Assembly (NCBI RefSeq): GCF_000178115.2
Contig: NC_014828.1
Span: 705,501-769,500 of the forward strand
Origin: Ethanoligenens harbinense YUAN-3
Lineage (GTDB): Bacteria > Bacillota > Clostridia > Oscillospirales > Ethanoligenentaceae
Length of the DNA: 64,000 bases
Direction: 5' to 3'
Positions 60,646-64,000 of the stretch are shown here, in pieces (position 1 is the first letter of the stretch; every line of letters begins with the position of its first letter). The notes under the pieces are model-generated. The model worked only from the letters and a program-made list of their open reading frames with translations, searched no databases and was not told the DNA's origin. Both the position numbers and the translations under genes were made by a program.

Positions 60646-61434
60646 ATGGCGAGGTTTTGCTCACTTTACAGCGGCAGCAGCGGCAACTGCATCTATGTGG
60701 AAGACGGGGATGCCGGCGTCCTGATCGACGCGGGCGTCAGCATGCGGCGCATCTGCGCGGGCCTGCTGGCCATTGGGTCGGACATTTCGCGCGTGCGCGC
60801 CGTATTCCTTACGCACGAACACAGTGACCACATCAAGGCTCTGCCGATGCTGTTCAAAAAATATGAGATCCCGGTTTTTGCCACGCCGGGTACCATTCGG
60901 GGCGCCTGCGCCGCGGTGGAGGCGCTGAATCCGGATCGCTTTGAGCAGATGGAAACCGGTTGCTGTGCCGAAGTGGGCGGAATGGCCGTTTCTTCATTTG
61001 CCACCTCGCACGACAGCTTGGAGAGCGTAGGCTATCGCATTTCATTTGCGGGCGGAGAGGATGCCGCCGTGGCGACGGATCTGGGCTTTGTGGATGAGCC
61101 TGTGATGCGCGGTGTGCAGGGCTGCAAAATGGTTATGCTTGAGTCCAACCACGACATTGACATGCTGCGCAACGGCCGGTATCCGTATTATCTGAAGCGC
61201 CGCATCCTGTCGGCCATGGGGCATCTTTCCAACCGGGACTGCGCCGCCGTGTTACCGGCGCTGGCGGATGCGGGCATGCGGCATGTGGTATTGGCGCATC
61301 TGAGCGCGGACAATAACCTGCCCGCGTTGGCGCTGGAAACCGCGACAGAGGCTCTTTGCGCCGCGGGGATGCAGGATATGGTGAGTGTGGAGGCCGCTCC
61401 GCGGAGCGGCCCGGGCCGTGTTTATACATTGTGA
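60646..61434 (+). CDS. Metallo-beta-lactamase fold hydrolase (WalJ/YycJ-like)
   Basis: 262 residues. SLYSGSSGNCIYVED at the start and LTHEHSDHIKAL, the metal HxHxDH motif, define the YycJ/WalJ group. Further metal ligands are likely in SFATSHDSLES and LAHLSADNN. The family is 5'-3' nuclease-like and linked to mismatch repair. rlmH follows directly, as in the Bacillus yyc region. Confidence 0.9.
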   Translation: MARFCSLYSGSSGNCIYVEDGDAGVLIDAGVSMRRICAGLLAIGSDISRVRAVFLTHEHSDHIKALPMLFKKYEIPVFATPGTIRGACAAVEALNPDRFEQMETGCCAEVGGMAVSSFATSHDSLESVGYRISFAGGEDAAVATDLGFVDEPVMRGVQGCKMVMLESNHDIDMLRNGRYPYYLKRRILSAMGHLSNRDCAAVLPALADAGMRHVVLAHLSADNNLPALALETATEALCAAGMQDMVSVEAAPRSGPGRVYTL

Positions 61435-61441
61435 GGCGGAC

Positions 61442-61924
61442 ATGCTTTCGATTGAATTGTGGTGTGTCGGTGGGCTGAAAGAGTCCTATTGGAAAGCGGC
61501 CTGCACCGAATACAGCAAGCGGCTGGGCGCGTGGGCGAATGTGACCGTGCATGAGCTGCGTGAGCAGCCGCTGCCCAAGGATGTTTCTCCCTTGCAGATT
61601 GAGATGTCGCTGCGGGCGGAAGGAGTTCGGCTGTTGGCGGCGCTTCCCAAAGATGCATGTGTTACAGCGCTTTGCGTGGAGGGCCGGGAGATGGACTCGG
61701 GAGCGCTGGCGCAGACGTTGGACCGGCGGATGACCGGCGGTCAGTCCAGATTTTGTTATGTGATCGGCGGCTCCCACGGGCTTTCCGCGGAAGTGAAAGC
61801 TCGTGCCGATGAGAAGTTTTCCCTTTCTCGCATGACAATGCCGCATATGTTGGCACGCGTGTTTCTGCTGGAACAGCTCTACCGTGCCATCAGTATTCTG
61901 CATGGTGCAAACTATCATAAATAA
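61442..61924 (+). CDS. rlmH: 23S rRNA pseudouridine-1915 N3-methyltransferase RlmH
   Basis: 160 residues, the normal family length, from the ATG at 61442. SPOUT fold with the SAM knot at FCYVIGGSHGLSAEVKARAD and the end LEQLYRAISILHGANYHK. Only 7 nt after the walJ-like gene. Confidence 0.96.
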   Translation: MLSIELWCVGGLKESYWKAACTEYSKRLGAWANVTVHELREQPLPKDVSPLQIEMSLRAEGVRLLAALPKDACVTALCVEGREMDSGALAQTLDRRMTGGQSRFCYVIGGSHGLSAEVKARADEKFSLSRMTMPHMLARVFLLEQLYRAISILHGANYHK

Positions 61925-61935
61925 CAGATGCCCGC

Positions 61936-61975
61936 CAACAGACCCGCCGGATCCGATGATCCGACGGGCCTGTTG
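61936..61975 (+). terminator. Terminator after rlmH
   Basis: CAACAG-CCCG-CGGATC pairs with GATCCG-CGGG-CTGTTG, with two opposed single mismatches, followed by ATTTA. Also lies beyond the end of the convergent lipoprotein gene. Confidence 0.75.
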
Positions 61976-62000
61976 ATTTATCATGCATGTTGGCTTGCTG

Positions 62001-62507
62001 TCACGCCTGCGAACTGGCACTGGAAAGGGATGCATAAGCGGACTGGAACTGCGTGATCCAGTCCGGCGCGGGGGCAATGGGCGTGGAAAGCGGGTCAGCG
62101 GCATTGGCATGGATTTGCACATAGATACCTTCGGAAGAGAGGATATCGGTCAAATGGAATTGCGTATTCAACGATTCCAATGTCTGCGAATTCTGCGCGG
62201 CTACTTCCCGCAGCATGGAAAACAGATCCTGCGCTGATTTCTGCGCCAAAGGTTGCAGATAACTGGAACGATCCAGACGGCAGATGATGAGCGAAAGGGC
62301 GATGCGCCCGGGTGTGGAGGCATAGGTGCGCGCCATGGTATTCAGATCGGCGGTTGCCGGCAGGGTGCTGTCAATAGTCCCGCCGTGTAAGGAAGACGGG
62401 ATGGCTTCAGCCGTGGAGCTTTTAGACTGTCTCGGCTGTGTGCCGCAGGCGGACAATAACGCGAGCGCCGCTACGGCGACAGCCAGAAATAAGAGCCTGC
62501 GCAGCAC
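62001..62507 (-). CDS. Putative lipoprotein of unknown function
   Basis: 168 residues from a GTG at 62507 with AGGAGGAA upstream. The signal peptide ends in the lipobox LLSAC (Cys about 21), so it is likely lipid-anchored. The rest is predicted helical with no family I recognise (TLPATADLNTMARTYAS; LLSIIC-type core). LspA (49007) would process it. Confidence 0.75.
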   Translation of the reverse strand: MLRRLLFLAVAVAALALLSACGTQPRQSKSSTAEAIPSSLHGGTIDSTLPATADLNTMARTYASTPGRIALSLIICRLDRSSYLQPLAQKSAQDLFSMLREVAAQNSQTLESLNTQFHLTDILSSEGIYVQIHANAADPLSTPIAPAPDWITQFQSAYASLSSASSQA

Positions 62508-63054
62508 ACAAATTCCTCCTTTATGGTGAGGTTGGCAGTTGGAAAGCGGGGCTTTGGCCGCAATGCCGAAAAAAACCTTGAGTCTATGGTGGTTTCATCC
62601 AATCTGGAAGGGAAAGATACATTTTGAATTTTGTCATATATTTTTTACAAAATTTGAAAAAATATCGCCTGATGTTGTTTCAATTTGCAAAGAACAAAGG
62701 CCTGGGCGGGGGAGCCCAAGCCTTTGTCTTGTAAGCCTGAGGGGTAATGAGGAGGGTTAAGAGCATGTACATTTGAAATAAGTGCGGCTCCTATCTCAAA
62801 TGTACAAACTTATTATAACGAACAATACCACGGGGTTTGTTAACATAATATGAATTTTTTAGACGCGTGACTGTGCGCGGTTGGTGGAATATGGTCTGCC
62901 GCAAGGCGTTTGACGGCCGGAACATGGTGTATAAACACCGGAACCGGCGCGGATACTATGGGCGAAGGAGCGTTCAATGCGCCGTTGCATGTTAGTGTTC
63001 GCCGCGCGCCCGCATGGCGCATATCCTTTCCGCGGCGGAAAGAAGGAGGGGACG
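62508..63054. other. Intergenic region with a likely sRNA gene
   Basis: No protein gene. An AT-rich stretch (62610-62680) with an inverted repeat probably contains the lipoprotein promoter. 62690-62820 holds the minus-strand sRNA candidate. The region 62880-63050 leads into the CBS gene; an upstream open frame continues to 62977 without homology. Confidence 0.5.
62690..62806 (-). ncRNA. Candidate small regulatory RNA with CU-rich loops
   Basis: On the minus strand, a TATAAT box (complement of 62812-62817) is followed, at the expected start site, by an 11-bp hairpin (arms 62796-62806 and 62766-62776) with a GGAG-containing loop. Then comes about 40 nt of unpaired RNA with CCCUCCUC and CCCCUC, complementary to Shine-Dalgarno sequences. 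A terminator stem follows (62696-62707 with 62714-62725; one mismatch), ending in a U-rich tail. Length about 117 nt. It has the layout of SD-blocking sRNAs of Firmicutes and recalls csfG of endospore formers, which I could not verify. Confidence 0.65.
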
Positions 63055-63465
63055 ATGCAGGTAAGTGAGATCATGACTACGCGGATCGTCAGTGTGGAGC
63101 CGACCGCAACGGTGCGGGAAGCCGCCACGCTGATGAGCCGCAACAACATCGGCTCCGTGCCGGTGGTGGACGGTGGCGCCGTGCGCGGTATGCTGACCGA
63201 CCGGGATATCGTGCTGCGCTGTGTATCCGAAAACAAAGATGCGGACACCGTAAAGGTTTCGGATATCTGCACGCATGGCGCGGTGTCCGTGCGGCCGCAG
63301 GACCCGGTGAGCAATGCTATGCACCTGATGTCTGCGGAGCAGGTGCGGCGGCTGCCGGTGGTGGATAACGGCAAACTGGTGGGGATGCTGAGCTTTGCCG
63401 ACGTTGCCCGCGAAAAAACGGGCATGGAAGTTGCCCAATCTATCTCGGAAATTTCCATGCCGTGA
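63055..63465 (+). CDS. Two-CBS-domain protein
   Basis: 136 residues from the ATG at 63055 (AAGGAGGGG upstream). Two CBS motifs: MTTRIVSVEPTATVREAATLM...NIGSVPVVDGG and HGAVSVRPQDPVSNAMHLM...VRRLPVVDNG, with LTDRDIVLR. Such stand-alone pairs bind adenine nucleotides or related ligands and often act as stress or energy sensors. No partner gene is adjacent. Confidence 0.9.
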   Translation: MQVSEIMTTRIVSVEPTATVREAATLMSRNNIGSVPVVDGGAVRGMLTDRDIVLRCVSENKDADTVKVSDICTHGAVSVRPQDPVSNAMHLMSAEQVRRLPVVDNGKLVGMLSFADVAREKTGMEVAQSISEISMP

Positions 63466-63489
63466 GTCGTCTGAAAAAGAAAGCGTCAA

Positions 63490-63526
63490 AAAACGGGCAG
63501 GACTATTTTATAGTCCTGCCCGTTTT
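63490..63526. terminator. Bidirectional terminator between CBS and SLOG genes
   Basis: AAAACGGGCAGGACTA (63490-63505) pairs perfectly with TAGTCCTGCCCGTTTT (63511-63526), loop 5 nt. The A/T-rich stem ends suit both directions. Confidence 0.88.
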
Positions 63527-63550
63527 GCAGCAAAAGAATGCGCAGCAGCG

Positions 63551-63928
63551 TCAGTTTTGCAAAAAATTCGGCATACGGATCGGGTGGCGGGTAATCAAAA
63601 AAATCTTAAACGGTTTTCCAAGTTTGATGCAGCAGCCGAGCGCATGGCGAGTGCCTTTGGATTGGCCGTCCCAAAACGCGAGGACACAGTCTGCGTTTTC
63701 CACGATGTCGATGTTGCGCACCAGCGGCGCGGAGCGCCCATACCGCTGGTAACGCGGGCGGATGCAGGTGTGCTTGACGCCTAGTTCCGCGGCGGCACGT
63801 TTGGCCAGAGCATCTACTCCACACGCGCCACCGGTGATGATCTGCGAGCATCCCTTCGGCAACTGCCGGAGAATCAGATTGTACGTTTCTTCCCCCGCAT
63901 GACGGGAACCAATGACAGCAACCTTCAA
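63551..63928 (-). CDS. SLOG-type nucleotide-binding protein (DUF2493/YspA-like)
   Basis: 125 residues from a TTG at 63928 chosen for AAGGCGG 8 nt upstream. KVAVIGSRHAGEETY and QIITGGACGVDALAKRAA give the Rossmann-like SLOG fold shared with DprA and LOG proteins; NADCVLAFWDGQSKGTRHAL completes it. Members are thought to sense or process nucleotide-derived ligands. Full gene; its promoter -10 (TATAAT, complement of about 63973-63978) is near the window end. Confidence 0.82.
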   Translation of the reverse strand: MKVAVIGSRHAGEETYNLILRQLPKGCSQIITGGACGVDALAKRAAAELGVKHTCIRPRYQRYGRSAPLVRNIDIVENADCVLAFWDGQSKGTRHALGCCIKLGKPFKIFLITRHPIRMPNFLQN

Positions 63929-64000
63929 GTATAACACCGCCTTAAAATGAAAGTCTGGCCGCCTGTCAGCCAACAAGATTATAGTACCATCCCCGCGGGT

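Noticed and set aside
1-64000. CRISPR arrays, tRNA or rRNA genes, insertion sequences
   Set aside because: No regularly spaced repeats, no cloverleaf or rRNA sequence, and no transposase were found. The only mobile element is the spoIIID element.

Overview
The window looks like the chromosome of an endospore-forming, GC-rich member of the Clostridia, probably related to the Oscillospiraceae/Ruminococcaceae; the genus cannot be fixed from this sequence alone. Evidence is the gene content (spoIIID, bofA, divIVA/sepF/ylmH block, miaB-ylbF-mutS-mutL-miaA-hfq order, Rrf2/CymR-cysK unit), purine-rich GGAGG ribosome sites, many TTG/GTG starts and TTGACA/TATAAT-type promoters. No rRNA, tRNA, CRISPR array or insertion sequence was found.

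The main discovery is at 187-7131. The sporulation regulator gene spoIIID is split in two. Codons 1-38 (helix-turn-helix part) lie at 187-300 and the remaining 44 codons plus stop lie at 6997-7131. Between them is a 6.7-kb element bounded by the shared hexamer GTACAT. It carries a large serine recombinase whose stop codon overlaps the right junction, a small protein that may be its directionality factor, and a good mother-cell sigma-E-type promoter in front of both. Joining the two hexamers restores an 82-residue SpoIIID in frame. The arrangement parallels the skin element of sigK, but in a different gene. Its cargo is a BirA-regulated biotin transporter unit (bioY, DUF1284) and a c-di-GMP-type HD-GYP operon with a curious 26-codon peptide inside a structured RNA.

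After yaaL/bofA and a strong terminator, a consensus promoter at 8344 starts a surface polysaccharide operon of about 16 kb. It encodes nucleotide-sugar enzymes (4,6-dehydratase, UDP-sugar 6-dehydrogenase, WbpB/WbpD/WbpI-type enzymes, DegT aminotransferase), a flippase, a polymerase-glycosyltransferase fusion, three more glycosyltransferases and an initiating sugar-phosphate transferase. Its leader contains a terminator-like hairpin.

24.8-33.9 kb holds metabolic and signalling genes: gapN, flavodoxin, an SDR, a second HD-GYP protein, an AAA ATPase, and the cymR-like/ridA/cysK operon with an Rrf2-type palindrome on its promoter. 33.9-57 kb is conserved housekeeping: tRNA thiomethylation, mismatch repair, hfq, the cell-division block, ileS, lspA, rluD, a split transketolase and a Ca2+-ATPase. 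57-64 kb holds ilvE, murA, walJ-like, rlmH, a lipoprotein, a CBS protein and a SLOG-type protein. A likely small RNA with CU-rich, anti-Shine-Dalgarno-like motifs lies at about 62690-62806 on the minus strand.
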